A DNA stretch of 64,000 nucleotides, from positions 434,001 through 498,000 of the forward strand of contig NZ_JABGCJ010000004.1 of NCBI RefSeq assembly GCF_019799965.1. The letters are read 5' to 3'. The notes beneath the pieces were generated by a model. The model saw only the letters and a list, made by a program, of their open reading frames with translations, did not search any database and was not told where the DNA came from. Source of the DNA: Modestobacter italicus. GTDB taxonomy: Bacteria; Actinomycetota; Actinomycetes; Mycobacteriales; Geodermatophilaceae. Each line of letters opens with the position of its first letter. The first letter of the stretch is position 1. The position numbers were made by a program, and so were the translations under genes. Positions 9,273-17,876 of the stretch are shown one piece after another.

Positions 9273-10835
9273 TCAGATCGCGGCGGGGTAGCGCGAGTGC
9301 TCGGGGAAGTTGCCGTACAGCAGCTCGTTCTCCGGGCCCTGGGTTACCGCCTGCACCAGCAGCTCGCCGCCCACGAAGCAGCCCAGCCACGAGGCGACGC
9401 GGCCCCCGAACGGCTCGGCCCGGTCACCGCGGGACCGGGGCTTGTTGATGCCGACCTTGAACGCCTGCACCTCCCGGGCCAGCCGGCGGGCCTTGTCCTC
9501 GTCGTCGCAGGCCAGGCTGGCGACCAGCGCGCCGTTGGAGGCGTTCATCTGCGCCAGCAGCTCGGCCTCGGAGTCGACCACGACGATGGTGTCGATCGGC
9601 CCGAACGGCTCGGCGTGCATGAGCGCGCTGGCCCCGGCCGGTGAGAGCAGCGCGGCCGGCGCGACGTAGGCGGAGGTGTCCTGCCCGGTGATGAACCGGC
9701 CGTCGGAGACGCGCCCCCGGTACAGCGGGACGGCGCCGCGGTGCATGGCGTCGTCCACCCGGCGGCCCAGCTCCTGGGCCTTGGCGGCGCTGATCACCGG
9801 GCCGAAGTCCAGGGTCGGGAGGTCGTCACCGTCGGCCTCGACGGCCAGCGGGTGGCCGAACCGCAGCGACTGCACGACCGGCAGGTAGGTGGCCAGGAAC
9901 TGGTCGACCAGCTCCCGCTGGACGACGTAGCGCGGGTAGGCGGTGCAGCGCTGCTTGCCGTACTCGAAGCCCTTCTTCAGGTGCGCGGCGAGCCCGGCCC
10001 AGTCGGAGAACTCCCAGATGCCCCAGGCGTTGAGCCCCTCCTGCTCGAGCATGTGCCGCTTGCCGGTGTCCAGCAGGTCGGCGGCGACCTTGCCGCCGTT
10101 GGACCGGCCGCCGACGAAGGCCAGCGCACCGATCTCCGGGGAGCGGACCAGCACGCTGGACAGCTCCGCACCCCCGCCGGACAGCAGGGTGACCGGCAGC
10201 CCCTCCCGCGCCATCAGCGCGTGGGCCAGGGTCAGGCAGGCCGCCCCGCCCTGCGACGGGGTCTTGGCCAGCACCGCGTTGCCCGCGAGCAGCTGCACCA
10301 GCTCGGCGTGCACCAGCACCGACATCGGGTAGTTCCAGCTGGCGATGTTGGACACCGGGCCGGCCAGCGGAGCGCGGTCGCCGAGCATCGTCTCGATCTC
10401 CTCGACGTACCAGCGCACGCCGTCCAGCGCCCGGTCGACGTCGGCGCAGGCCAGCTTCCACGGCTTCCCGATCTCCCAGGCCAGCAGCAGCGCCAGCTCG
10501 TCACGGGCGGCGGCCATCGCCTCGACGGCTGCGGTGACGCGGGCCTTGCGCTCGGCCAGCGGCGTCCGGGCCCACTCCCGGTGTGCGGCGGCAGCGGTCA
10601 GGACGGCGTGCTGGGCCTCGCCCGCGGACAGCCGGGGCAGGCCGATGAGCTTGGTGCCGTCGACCGGGGTGACCATCGGCTCGGGGCTGCCGATCGGCCG
10701 CCAGGCGCCGTCCACCAGGTTGTGCAGCCGGTCGGTGCCGAACGCCTCGGGGGCGAGCTCGGCGGCGCGGCCCAGCACCGCCGCCCACTCGGTGCCGGGC
10801 TTGACGTGCAGGGCCGGGGGCGTCGTGGCTGCCAT
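9273..10835 (-). CDS. Aldehyde dehydrogenase family protein
   Basis: NAD(P)-dependent aldehyde dehydrogenase superfamily enzyme of 520 aa. Visible signatures are ISNIASWNYPMSV-like Rossmann entry (SNIASWNYPMSVL), EQEGLNAWGIW containing the general-base region, KQRCTAYPRYVV with the probable catalytic Cys, and HAEPFGPIDTIVVV near the end. The spacing between these is looser than in a classic betaine- or succinate-semialdehyde dehydrogenase, and the protein is longer, resembling the PaaN/phenylacetate-type branch in size only. ATG 10835 is chosen over an upstream nonconserved frame to 10949. The substrate is unknown and it has no operon partner; it converges with the LacI gene. Confidence 0.8.
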   Translation of the reverse strand: MAATTPPALHVKPGTEWAAVLGRAAELAPEAFGTDRLHNLVDGAWRPIGSPEPMVTPVDGTKLIGLPRLSAGEAQHAVLTAAAAHREWARTPLAERKARVTAAVEAMAAARDELALLLAWEIGKPWKLACADVDRALDGVRWYVEEIETMLGDRAPLAGPVSNIASWNYPMSVLVHAELVQLLAGNAVLAKTPSQGGAACLTLAHALMAREGLPVTLLSGGGAELSSVLVRSPEIGALAFVGGRSNGGKVAADLLDTGKRHMLEQEGLNAWGIWEFSDWAGLAAHLKKGFEYGKQRCTAYPRYVVQRELVDQFLATYLPVVQSLRFGHPLAVEADGDDLPTLDFGPVISAAKAQELGRRVDDAMHRGAVPLYRGRVSDGRFITGQDTSAYVAPAALLSPAGASALMHAEPFGPIDTIVVVDSEAELLAQMNASNGALVASLACDDEDKARRLAREVQAFKVGINKPRSRGDRAEPFGGRVASWLGCFVGGELLVQAVTQGPENELLYGNFPEHSRYPAAI

Positions 10836-10970
10836 GACGGCACTCTGCCAGTCGTCCAGGACGTCTGGAGCGTGACACGGCTCACGTGGTGGCCGGAGGA
10901 GCATTCTGGCCCGTGACGGTCCACAAGGGGCGTTAGCGGCTACCCGCAACCCTGGACGGCGACCGCGACT

Positions 10971-11438
10971 TCACGAGCCCTGGTCGGTTGTACGCGCGGT
11001 TGACCATGCCGAGGTGAGCACCGGCCCGACAGCCGCAGGTTCGGGCCGACTGGCGGGGTTGCGCCTGCCTAGGGCCTCGATCAACTTATCGACGCCGGCC
11101 TTGAGCTCGGCGAAGTCCGAGCTGTTGGCGTTGTCCGCGAGGAGGTTCTGCAGGTAGCCGGCCGTGATCGGCTGATTGGCCGGCAAGCGCCCCTGTGCGC
11201 GATCGATGGCCATGATGTGCACCAGCATGGGTGCCAGTGCATGCCCCTTTGAGTCGACCCCGTCGGCGTTGAGGTCAAGGCCAAGGGCGTCCTTGATCAG
11301 CGCGCGGTCTCCGTCGGTCAAATTCGCGAGGTTGTTGGGCTTCCCGTTCCAGCGGTCGGTGGTCCCCGCGCTGGGTGTGATCTCCTGAGCGAGAGTCGGG
11401 GCAGCTGATGCTGATAGTGAGAAGTTGGAACTGATCAC
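10971..11438 (-). CDS. Hypothetical protein in a lower-GC patch
   Basis: A 155-residue protein starting at GTG 11438, with GAGGAAGG upstream. The middle (DGDRALIKDALGLDLNADGVD) resembles a calcium-loop-like Asp/Asn stretch, and the remainder is helical and hydrophilic; the first residues (SSNFSLSASAAPTLA) are not a convincing signal peptide. I do not recognise a family. Codon use is less GC-biased than in neighbours (for example AAT, TCA and ATT codons). It is downstream of the FlhE-like gene on the same strand, separated by a long hairpin. Confidence 0.6.
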   Translation of the reverse strand: MISSNFSLSASAAPTLAQEITPSAGTTDRWNGKPNNLANLTDGDRALIKDALGLDLNADGVDSKGHALAPMLVHIMAIDRAQGRLPANQPITAGYLQNLLADNANSSDFAELKAGVDKLIEALGRRNPASRPEPAAVGPVLTSAWSTARTTDQGS

Positions 11439-11461
11439 TAGATCGCCTTCCTCTTAACGGT

Positions 11462-11510
11462 TCTGCGCGGTGCCGACACCAATCATCTGGGGGTATCGGC
11501 ACCGCGCAGA
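11462..11510 (-). terminator. 19-bp inverted repeat between two minus-strand genes
   Basis: TCTGCGCGGTGCCGACACC (11462-11480) pairs with 11492-11510 with one mismatch around an 11-nt loop. It lies between the FlhE-like gene and the gene at 10971, both on the minus strand. It could end the upstream transcript or reduce readthrough. There is no U-tract. Confidence 0.65.
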
Positions 11511-11528
11511 GTCGGCCTGACGGCCCGG

Positions 11529-12017
11529 TCAGGACGTGTAGTTGACCGTGATCCCCACCGACTGAGCCTGGTAGTAGTTCGGCGCGAGCGAGCGCTTCGT
11601 GCTCGAGGCCAGGTAGCTAAGGAAGTGGAACGACTCATCGGCCGGCAGCCCAGCGAAGTCAGAAGTACTACCCGAGTACGACTGGGTGTTGTAGCTGGGA
11701 GAGACGTCGGTGCAGTAGTCGTCGGTCGGGCCCCAGCACAGGTAGACGTGCAGGCTGGTGCCCGAGGGCGGCGCTGACTGCATCGACCAGTTGAAGCTGA
11801 CGTCGGAGACGACGGCGCCGAAGGGAACCGCGGAGTTGGCCGTCAGGTCGTTCCCTCGGCCCAGCTCGTTGGTGTAGTAGACAGTGGGCCGCAAGGTGCC
11901 CTCGCTGTCGTACCACTGGCCGGCGACGGCGGCCGACGCCATGCTGGTACCGACCGGCGCGACCAGGGCGGCGACGGCCAGCCCAAGGGTGAGAAGCAGT
12001 CGTGTGATGGTCTTCAT
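11529..12017 (-). CDS. Secreted protein resembling FlhE
   Basis: A 162-residue exported protein. The Sec signal peptide is clear: MKTITR, a hydrophobic core (LLLTLGLAVAALVAPVG) and an AxA-type site near SMASAAVA. The mature part has GQWYDSEG, PFGAVVSDVSFNW, SGTSLHVYLCW, a second Cys in DDYCTDV, FAGLPADESFHFLSY and a C-terminal VGITVNYTS. This order (beta strands, two cysteines, FxGxPA, terminal VNY) matches what I know of FlhE, a small periplasmic protein of flagellar operons, though the similarity is at pattern level. ATG 12017 is chosen by the signal peptide. Codon use is less GC-rich than the surroundings, suggesting transfer. No flagellar structural gene is nearby. Confidence 0.6.
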   Translation of the reverse strand: MKTITRLLLTLGLAVAALVAPVGTSMASAAVAGQWYDSEGTLRPTVYYTNELGRGNDLTANSAVPFGAVVSDVSFNWSMQSAPPSGTSLHVYLCWGPTDDYCTDVSPSYNTQSYSGSTSDFAGLPADESFHFLSYLASSTKRSLAPNYYQAQSVGITVNYTS

Positions 12018-12386
12018 GACTAGCTGTCCCAATCTCAGCCAGAGCGAGCCCTGGACAGAGGCTCCCTGTCGAGCTCCCTGTGAGGAACAGGTCACGCCCA
12101 GTGGTCGCAGGAGTCAACGGGTCCGAATCGTCTGGAATCGGGCTTAGTGCACTTCGCGTCGGCGTTTCCTTGGTGAGTGAACAACGGGCGAATCGCTTCA
12201 ACAGTCACACCTGACTCGTGCGCCCCATGGGCGGGAGCATGAAGGCGAGCCAGCCGCCTGCCGCGCCAAGCTGCGAAGGATCATGGCGAGGCTGATCGAC
12301 ACAACCGCCGGGCATGATGGTCGGCGCCCGAACTGCACGGGCTCGTGGCCGCTAGGAACGACAACCACAGAGGACGTGTTCTTGCC
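12018..12386. other. 369-bp stretch without a supported gene
   Basis: No frame here has a ribosome site plus coding-like third positions. The stretch has lower GC than its surroundings and presumably holds the promoter of the FlhE-like gene and that of the small gene at 12387. I see no tRNA, repeat or attachment-site structure. Confidence 0.5.
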
Positions 12387-12578
12387 ATGCCGCAGATTCA
12401 CTACGCCGGAGTCAAGATCGAGGTCAGCAACCCGAAGGCTCTCGAAGAACTGAGGGCGGCGGCCAGTGCGACCGCCCCTCACATCGTGACCGTCTACCTG
12501 GGGCCACGGGACGGGTATGGCGAGTTCCTCGTCGGCGGTGGCATCCCGGTTCGCGCCTCGATCGTTGCCCGACCGTGA
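12387..12578 (+). CDS. Small hypothetical protein (63 aa)
   Basis: A 63-residue protein beginning MPQIHYAGVKIEVSNPKALE and ending GGGIPVRASIVARP. It looks like a compact alpha-beta domain with no membrane segment. The reading frame has about 80 percent G/C at third positions, which supports it over an antisense frame in the same place that reads like an integrase fragment. GAGGA lies 12 bases before ATG 12387, a slightly long spacing. It precedes the tctC-type gene by 80 bp on the same strand. Function unknown. Confidence 0.6.
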   Translation: MPQIHYAGVKIEVSNPKALEELRAAASATAPHIVTVYLGPRDGYGEFLVGGGIPVRASIVARP

Positions 12579-12658
12579 TCCAGCGGCCGAGCACCCCCCG
12601 GTGACGCAGGGCACAGTGAGCCAGGCCACTGCTGCCCGCCACCGACGGAGGACAACCG

Positions 12659-13666
12659 ATGCAACGACGCCGGCTCACCCTTCCCGCACTCCTCGCCGCG
12701 ACCGCGCTCACCCTGGCCGCCTGCGGCGGTTCCGAGGACGAGCCCGCGACGGGAGGTGGTGGTGGGGACGACGCCGCCGCGGCGGACTACCCGACCGACG
12801 ACATCACCCTCTACGTCCCCTACGCGGCGGGTGGCCCGACCGACCTGGCCGCGCGGACCATCGGCGACTGCCTCACCACGGAGTTCGGCCAGACCGTCGT
12901 GGTGGAGAACCGTCCCGGCGCCTCCGGGTCGCTCGGCATGCAGGCGATGCTCGCCGGTGGCGCCGACGGCTACAGCCTGTCGCTGATCGCCGTCCCGGCC
13001 ACCGCGACCAACCCGCTGAACCAGGACGTCGGCTACACCAACGAGGACTACGTCCCGATCGCCGCCGTCACCGAGATCCCCTCCGTGCTCGCGGTCGGCG
13101 AGGACTCCGAGTACGCCGACGCCGAGGCGTTCTTCCAGTACGCCGAGGAGAACCCCGGCCAGCTCAACGTCGGCGTGCCGGGGGCGACGACGTCCCAGGC
13201 GATGGAGCTGCAGCGGATGGCCGAGGAGTACGACGTCCAGCTGACCGCAGTGCCGTTCACCGGGAACGCCGAGATGACCACGGCACTGCTCGGCGGCAAC
13301 GTGGACGCCGTGTTCATCAACGCCTCCGAGGACGTGCTGCAGAACGTCGACGCCGGCAGCTTCGTGCCGCTGGCGGTGAGCCCGGCCGAGCAGGTCGACT
13401 ACCTGGAGGGCGTGCCCACGCTGGCCGAGTCCGGCTTCCCGGAGCTGACCAGCAGCGTGTCGGTGTTCGGCCTGGCGGCCCCGGCCGGCACACCGGACGA
13501 CGTCGTGAGCACCCTGGAGGAGACGGTCAGCAGCTGCCTGGAGCAGCCGGAGACCCAGGAGCGGCTCGGCGAGCAGTACGTGCCCGACGAGTTCATCGGC
13601 TCGACCGCCTTCGCCGACCGGATCGACGAGATCGTCGAGGCCTACGGCCCGATCCTGCAGGACTGA
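12659..13666 (+). CDS. Tripartite tricarboxylate transporter binding lipoprotein (TctC family), copy 1
   Basis: Extracytoplasmic solute-binding lipoprotein of 335 aa. The signal peptide ends in lipobox LAAC (Cys at about 22), followed by a Gly/Asp linker. The Bug/TctC fold is shown by YPTDDITLYVPYAAGGPTD, VVVENRPGASGS and VPFTGNAEMTTALLGGNVDA. ATG 12659 has GGAGGA upstream. It converges on the LysR gene, and a hairpin separates them; the permease genes lie on the other side of LysR. Two paralogues at 16872 and 19239 share its key motifs. The ligand is probably a carboxylate. Confidence 0.9.
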   Translation: MQRRRLTLPALLAATALTLAACGGSEDEPATGGGGGDDAAAADYPTDDITLYVPYAAGGPTDLAARTIGDCLTTEFGQTVVVENRPGASGSLGMQAMLAGGADGYSLSLIAVPATATNPLNQDVGYTNEDYVPIAAVTEIPSVLAVGEDSEYADAEAFFQYAEENPGQLNVGVPGATTSQAMELQRMAEEYDVQLTAVPFTGNAEMTTALLGGNVDAVFINASEDVLQNVDAGSFVPLAVSPAEQVDYLEGVPTLAESGFPELTSSVSVFGLAAPAGTPDDVVSTLEETVSSCLEQPETQERLGEQYVPDEFIGSTAFADRIDEIVEAYGPILQD

Positions 13667-13679
13667 CCCACCGGCCGGT

Positions 13680-13708
13680 GCCGTCCGGGCGTCCACCGCC
13701 CGGACGGC
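13680..13708. terminator. Bidirectional terminator
   Basis: GCCGTCCGGGCG (13680-13691) pairs perfectly with CGCCCGGACGGC (13697-13708) around TCCAC. It is between the convergent tctC copy 1 and LysR genes. Confidence 0.8.
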
Positions 13709-13715
13709 GCCGGCG

Positions 13716-14615
13716 CTACCCCGCCGGGCTGGGCAGCACCTCCTCGGCGGTGGCCAGGAAGCCGGCCAGCACCGGGGAGGGGTCCTCCCGCCGCCAGGCC
13801 AGCGCGATCGGCACCCGGACGTCGACCCCGCCGGAGATCGGCCGGAAGACCACCCCCTCGAGCTGCAGCTGCTCGGCCGAGGCCGGCATCAGCGTCACCC
13901 CGACCGCGGCACCGACCAGGGCCACCACGGTGTGCGTGTCCGGCGCCTCCTGCACCACCCGCGGGGTGAAGCCGGCCGAGAAGCAGGCGTGCACGGCCGC
14001 GTCGCGCAGCGCCGAGCCGTGCCGCGAGGGGTAGGTGACGAAGGGGTCCGCGGACAGGTCGGCCAGGTCGACGGCGGGCTCCCCGGCGAGCGGGTGGTCC
14101 AGCGGCAGCACGGCCATCAGCGGCTCGTTGAGGATCACCCGGCTGGCCAGCGGCCCGTCGGGCACCGGCGCGCGCAGGAACCCCACGTCGATGCGCCCGT
14201 CCAGCAGCGAGCTGACCTGGGCGCCGCTGAACACCGCGGGGTGCAGGTCCAGCCGCACCAGGGGGTAGCGCAGCCGGTAGGTGCGGGCCATCCGCGGGAG
14301 CAGGCGCCAGGTGATCGCCCCGGTCACCCCGACCCGGATCTCCCCGCGGGCGCCCCGCTCGGTGGCCAGCACCGACTCCCGCGCGCGGTCGACCTCGGCC
14401 AGCACCCGGCGGACGTGCTCCAGGAAGACGACCCCGGCCCCGGTCAGCCGCACCTGCCGGGTGGTGCGCTCCAGCAGCAGCGTCCCGACGTCCTGCTCGA
14501 GGTGCTTGATCTGCTGGCTCAGCGCCGGCTGGGCCGTGTGCAGCCGGGCGGCGGCCCGGCCGAAGTGCAGCTCGTCGGCCACGGCGGCGAAGGCCCGCAG
14601 GTGACGCAGCTCCAT
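13716..14615 (-). CDS. LysR family transcriptional regulator
   Basis: A 299-residue LysR-type regulator. The N-terminal helix-turn-helix is MELRHLRAFAAVADELHFG with AAARLHTAQPALSQQIKHLE; the effector domain starts near residue 90 (GEIRVGVTGAITWRLLP). ATG 14615 is chosen for GGGGAGGGG just upstream and the family start; a GTG five codons upstream is less likely. It is divergent from tctB with repeated half-sites in the intergenic region, the standard arrangement for LysR control of an adjacent operon. The likely effector is the substrate of the Tct transporter. Confidence 0.9.
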   Translation of the reverse strand: MELRHLRAFAAVADELHFGRAAARLHTAQPALSQQIKHLEQDVGTLLLERTTRQVRLTGAGVVFLEHVRRVLAEVDRARESVLATERGARGEIRVGVTGAITWRLLPRMARTYRLRYPLVRLDLHPAVFSGAQVSSLLDGRIDVGFLRAPVPDGPLASRVILNEPLMAVLPLDHPLAGEPAVDLADLSADPFVTYPSRHGSALRDAAVHACFSAGFTPRVVQEAPDTHTVVALVGAAVGVTLMPASAEQLQLEGVVFRPISGGVDVRVPIALAWRREDPSPVLAGFLATAEEVLPSPAG

Positions 14616-14637
14616 CGGGCCCCTCCCCACTCATGCA

Positions 14638-14678
14638 CCACTGGTCTGGATCAGTGGGCCATTCCGTATTGGACCACT
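14638..14678. promoter_or_regulatory. Candidate LysR operator with three CCACT half-sites
   Basis: Between LysR and tctB, CCACTG (14638) and CAGTGG (14652) form an inverted repeat with 8-nt spacing; AGTGGGCC (14653) and GGACCACT (14671) form a second, one-mismatch repeat sharing the middle half-site. Such overlapping dyads are typical of LysR recognition and activation sites. The repeats are seen; the assignment is inference from location. Confidence 0.5.
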
Positions 14679-14738
14679 CTCAAAGCCCGCCCTAGTGTCC
14701 TGGGTCACACGCAGCGTCGACGAGGACGAGGTGAGCAC

Positions 14739-15251
14739 GTGCACGGCTCCACAGCGGCGTCCGGGACCGGGACCGAGGGGACGGCGAGCCGGGGGCACCG
14801 CTGGCTGCGGCTGCACCGGGTCGCGCCGCTGCTGCTCCTCGCCCTCGGGGTGGCGGCGGTGTTCGGTTCCCGCCGGCTGGGCCTGGGCGAGCTGACCGCG
14901 CCCGGGCCGGGGCTCTGGCCGTTCATCGTGTCGCTGCTGCTGACCGGCACCGCCGCCGTCCTCGTCCTGCTCGACCCGGCCGAGGACTACGAGCCGTGGA
15001 CCCGCGGCACGGTGCGGATCATCGCCGGGCTGGTCAGCCTGGGCGTCTTCATCCTGCTGTTCCAGACGTTCGGCTTCGTCGTCGCGGCCTTCCTGATGCT
15101 GCTGCTGTGGCTGCGGGTCTTCGGCGGGGAGTCCTGGCGGATGACCCTGGTCCTCGCCGTCGGCGGCACCGCCGTCATGTACCTGCTGTTCGTCGAGGCG
15201 CTCGGCGTGCCCTTCCCCGACGGCCTCGTCGACGCCGTGATCGGGGGCTGA
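14739..15251 (+). CDS. tctB: Tripartite tricarboxylate transporter small permease subunit (TctB family)
   Basis: A 170-residue membrane protein of the TctB/DUF1468 family, the small subunit of tripartite tricarboxylate transporters. Four hydrophobic segments are visible (about 29-46, 58-80, 95-130 as two helices, 140-155). The start GTG 14739 follows GAGGTGAG. It ends 1 bp before tctA, the normal TctB-TctA order. It is divergent from the LysR regulator and probably the first gene of the operon running to 20228. Confidence 0.85.
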   Translation: MHGSTAASGTGTEGTASRGHRWLRLHRVAPLLLLALGVAAVFGSRRLGLGELTAPGPGLWPFIVSLLLTGTAAVLVLLDPAEDYEPWTRGTVRIIAGLVSLGVFILLFQTFGFVVAAFLMLLLWLRVFGGESWRMTLVLAVGGTAVMYLLFVEALGVPFPDGLVDAVIGG

Positions 15252-15252
15252 C

Positions 15253-16875
15253 GTGGACAGCTGGAACGGCATCCTCCAGGGCTTCTCCGTGGCCCTGGAC
15301 CCGACCAACCTGCTGTACGTCTTCCTCGGCGTGCTCATCGGCACCGTCATCGGGGTGCTGCCCGGGCTCGGCCCGACGGCGACGATCGCCCTGCTGCTGC
15401 CGATCACCTACACGGTCGAGCCGGTGACCGCGGTGATCCTGCTGGCCGGCATCTACTACGGCTCGATGTACGGCGGCACGATCACCTCGGTGCTGCTGCG
15501 GCTGCCCGGCGAGGCCGCGTCGGTGGTGACCACCTTCGACGGCTACCAGATGGCCAAGCAGGGCCGGGCCGGGCCCGCGCTGGGCATCGCCGCCGTCGGC
15601 TCGTTCATCGGCGGCACGGTCTCGGTGGTCGGGATGGTCCTGCTGGCGCCCCCTCTGGCCGACCTGGCGGTCTCCTTCGGTCCGCCGGAGTACGTCGCGC
15701 TGACCGTGCTGGGCATCCTGCTGGTCACCTACCTGGGCACCGGCTCGGTGCTGAAGAGCCTGTCGATGGCCGCCGTGGGCCTGCTGCTGGCCACCATCGG
15801 CCTGGACCCGATCACCGGCACCGCACGCTTCACGTTCGGTGAGGTCTCGCTCTTCAACGGCCTGGACTTCGTCGCGGTGGCGATGGGCCTGTTCGGCGTC
15901 GGGGAGATCCTGCACAGCCTGGAGCGGACCGAGAAGGTCCAGGCGGTCACCTCCAAGATCAAGGGGATCTGGCCGACCCGGAAGGACTTCCGCGACTCGG
16001 CCGGGGCCATCGGCCGCGGCTCGGTGCTGGGCTTCGCGATCGGCGTGCTCCCCGGCGGCGGCGGGGTGGTCTCCTCGCTGGCCTCCTACGCGATGGAGAA
16101 GCGCCGGGCCAAGGACCCCAGCCGCTTCGGCAAGGGGGCCATCGAGGGCGTCGCCGGGCCGGAGACGGCGAACAACGCCTCCTCCACCTCGGCGTTCATC
16201 CCACTGCTCACCCTCGGCATCCCGCCCAACGTGGTGCTGGCGCTCATCTTCGGCGCCCTGCTGGTGCAGGACATCACCCCTGGGCCGCAGCTGATCGAGC
16301 AGCAGCCGGAGATCTTCTGGGGCGTCATCGCCTCGATGGTGATCGGCAACCTGATGCTGCTGGCGCTGAACATCCCGCTGGTCGGCGTCTTCGTGCAGAT
16401 GCTGCGGGTGCGGGCCGGCATCCTCGCCGCGTTCGCCCTGCTCGTGACCATGGCCGGCGTCTTCTCGGTCAACAACAACGTGTTCGACATGTGGGTCGTG
16501 CTCGGCTTCGGCGTCATCGGCTGGCTGATGAAGAAGACCGGCTTCGAGCCCGGCCCGCTGGTGCTCGCCTTCGTGCTCGGCTCGATCCTCGAACGGGCCT
16601 TCCGACAGTCGATGCTGATCTCCGGCGGCAGCTTCGACATCTTCGTCACCCGCCCGATCTCCGGCGGCATGTTCGCCTTCATGGCGCTGATCATCATCGT
16701 CAGCGCGATCACCAGCCGGCGCCGCAAGGCCGTCTTCGGCCGGGTCGACCCCGCCGACGTCGACGAGACCGACGAGCCGGGCCCGGACGCCGACCGGCAG
16801 GTCACCGCCGAGGGCAGCCCCGGCGCCGACTCGACCACCGACACCCCCTCCTCCACCACCCCGGGAGAACGATGA
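15253..16875 (+). CDS. tctA: Tripartite tricarboxylate transporter large permease (TctA family)
   Basis: A 540-residue polytopic permease with ~11-12 membrane segments; it imports carboxylates handed over by the TctC lipoproteins, driven by the ion gradient. TctA signatures are VLIGTVIGVLPGLGPTATIA, the motif YYGSMYGGTITSVLLRLPGE and a second internal GFAIGVLPGGGGVVSS repeat, followed by GPETANNASSTSAFIPLLTLGIP. The ~45-residue acidic tail after residue 490 is not conserved. GTG 15253 is 1 bp after tctB; the stop overlaps the next start (ATGA). Confidence 0.93.
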   Translation: MDSWNGILQGFSVALDPTNLLYVFLGVLIGTVIGVLPGLGPTATIALLLPITYTVEPVTAVILLAGIYYGSMYGGTITSVLLRLPGEAASVVTTFDGYQMAKQGRAGPALGIAAVGSFIGGTVSVVGMVLLAPPLADLAVSFGPPEYVALTVLGILLVTYLGTGSVLKSLSMAAVGLLLATIGLDPITGTARFTFGEVSLFNGLDFVAVAMGLFGVGEILHSLERTEKVQAVTSKIKGIWPTRKDFRDSAGAIGRGSVLGFAIGVLPGGGGVVSSLASYAMEKRRAKDPSRFGKGAIEGVAGPETANNASSTSAFIPLLTLGIPPNVVLALIFGALLVQDITPGPQLIEQQPEIFWGVIASMVIGNLMLLALNIPLVGVFVQMLRVRAGILAAFALLVTMAGVFSVNNNVFDMWVVLGFGVIGWLMKKTGFEPGPLVLAFVLGSILERAFRQSMLISGGSFDIFVTRPISGGMFAFMALIIIVSAITSRRRKAVFGRVDPADVDETDEPGPDADRQVTAEGSPGADSTTDTPSSTTPGER

Positions 16876-17846
16876 CCGCGCGCCGCACCCTCGCCGTCCT
16901 GCTGCTCGCCGGCACCGCGCTGACCGGCTGCGGGGGCGGCGGTGGGGGCTCCGCGGAGGCGCCGGAGGAGTACCCGACCGATGACATCGAGCTGCTGGTG
17001 CCCTACACGGCCGGCGGCCCGACCGACATCGCCGCCCGGGCGCTGGCCGCGCACATGGAGGGCGAGCTCGGCCAGACCGTCGTCGTCACGAACGCCCCCG
17101 GCGCCTCCGGTGCCACCGCGTACCAGCAGCTGATCGCCGCCGACGCCGACGGCCACACCCTGTCGATGACGGCGTTGCCCACAGCGGTGCTCAACTACCT
17201 GTCCAACGAGGTGGGCTACACCCGGGAGGACTTCGCGCCGGTCGGCGTGGTCACCCAGGTGCCGTCGGGGATCGTCGTCCCGGCCGACTCGCCGTACGAG
17301 TCGTTGGAGGACCTCTTCGACGCCGCGCGGGCCGACCCGCAGGCGGTCACCGTGGGCACCCCGGGGGCGACGAACACCCACGCCGCGGAGACCCGGCGGA
17401 TCACCCAGCTCTACGACGTCCCGCTCACCGTCGTGCCGTTCAACGGCAACGCGGAGGTGCAGACCGCGCTGCTGGGCGGCAACGTCACCGCCGGGTTCGC
17501 CAACCTGTCCCAGGACATCCTGCCGGCGATCGAGTCCGGCGACCTGCGGGTGCTGGCCGTCGGCAGCCCCGAGCCGCTCCCCTACCTGGACGCCCCGACG
17601 TTCGTCGAGCTCGGCTACCCCGAGCTGGTGCAGAGCACCACGACGTTCGGGGTGATCGCCCCGGCCGGCACGCCGGAGGAGGTCGTGCAGACCCTGGAGG
17701 ACACGCTGCGCAGCGCGGCCGAGGAGCCCGGGGTCGTCGGGGCGCTGGACGAGCGGTACGTGCCGGCGGAGTTCATCGGCGCGGACGGGCTCGGTGAGCT
17801 GTTCGCCGAGACCGAGGAGACCTTCCGCGATGTCCTCGCCGACTGA
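16872..17846 (+). CDS. tctC: Tripartite tricarboxylate transporter binding lipoprotein (TctC family), copy 2
   Basis: Solute-binding lipoprotein of 324 aa with lipobox LTGC (Cys about 19) and a Gly-rich linker. Conserved TctC elements are EYPTDDIELLVPYTAGGPTD, VVVTNAPGASGAT and VPFNGNAEVQTALLGGNVTA. The ATG overlaps the tctA stop, so this is the binding protein most directly coupled to the permease. The CoA-transferase genes follow 30 bp downstream. It differs from copies 1 and 3 at ligand-region positions (for example TNTHAAETRRITQ in place of the SQAMELQRMAE type), which suggests a different ligand. Confidence 0.92.
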   Translation: MTARRTLAVLLLAGTALTGCGGGGGGSAEAPEEYPTDDIELLVPYTAGGPTDIAARALAAHMEGELGQTVVVTNAPGASGATAYQQLIAADADGHTLSMTALPTAVLNYLSNEVGYTREDFAPVGVVTQVPSGIVVPADSPYESLEDLFDAARADPQAVTVGTPGATNTHAAETRRITQLYDVPLTVVPFNGNAEVQTALLGGNVTAGFANLSQDILPAIESGDLRVLAVGSPEPLPYLDAPTFVELGYPELVQSTTTFGVIAPAGTPEEVVQTLEDTLRSAAEEPGVVGALDERYVPAEFIGADGLGELFAETEETFRDVLAD

Positions 17847-17876
17847 GACGCGCTGGTACCGCCGCCAGGGGGCGCG

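Noticed and set aside
11493-11500. GCCGATAC on the minus strand, like a sigma-28 -10 element
   Set aside because: No CTCAAG-type -35 at the right distance; it lies within a hairpin stem.
12198-12629. Minus-strand frame reading like a tyrosine recombinase fragment (LRVADLDLDSGVVNLRHGK)
   Set aside because: It is the exact codon-aligned antisense of the small gene at 12387, whose third positions are ~80 percent G/C; the minus frame has poor codon bias and no catalytic residues.
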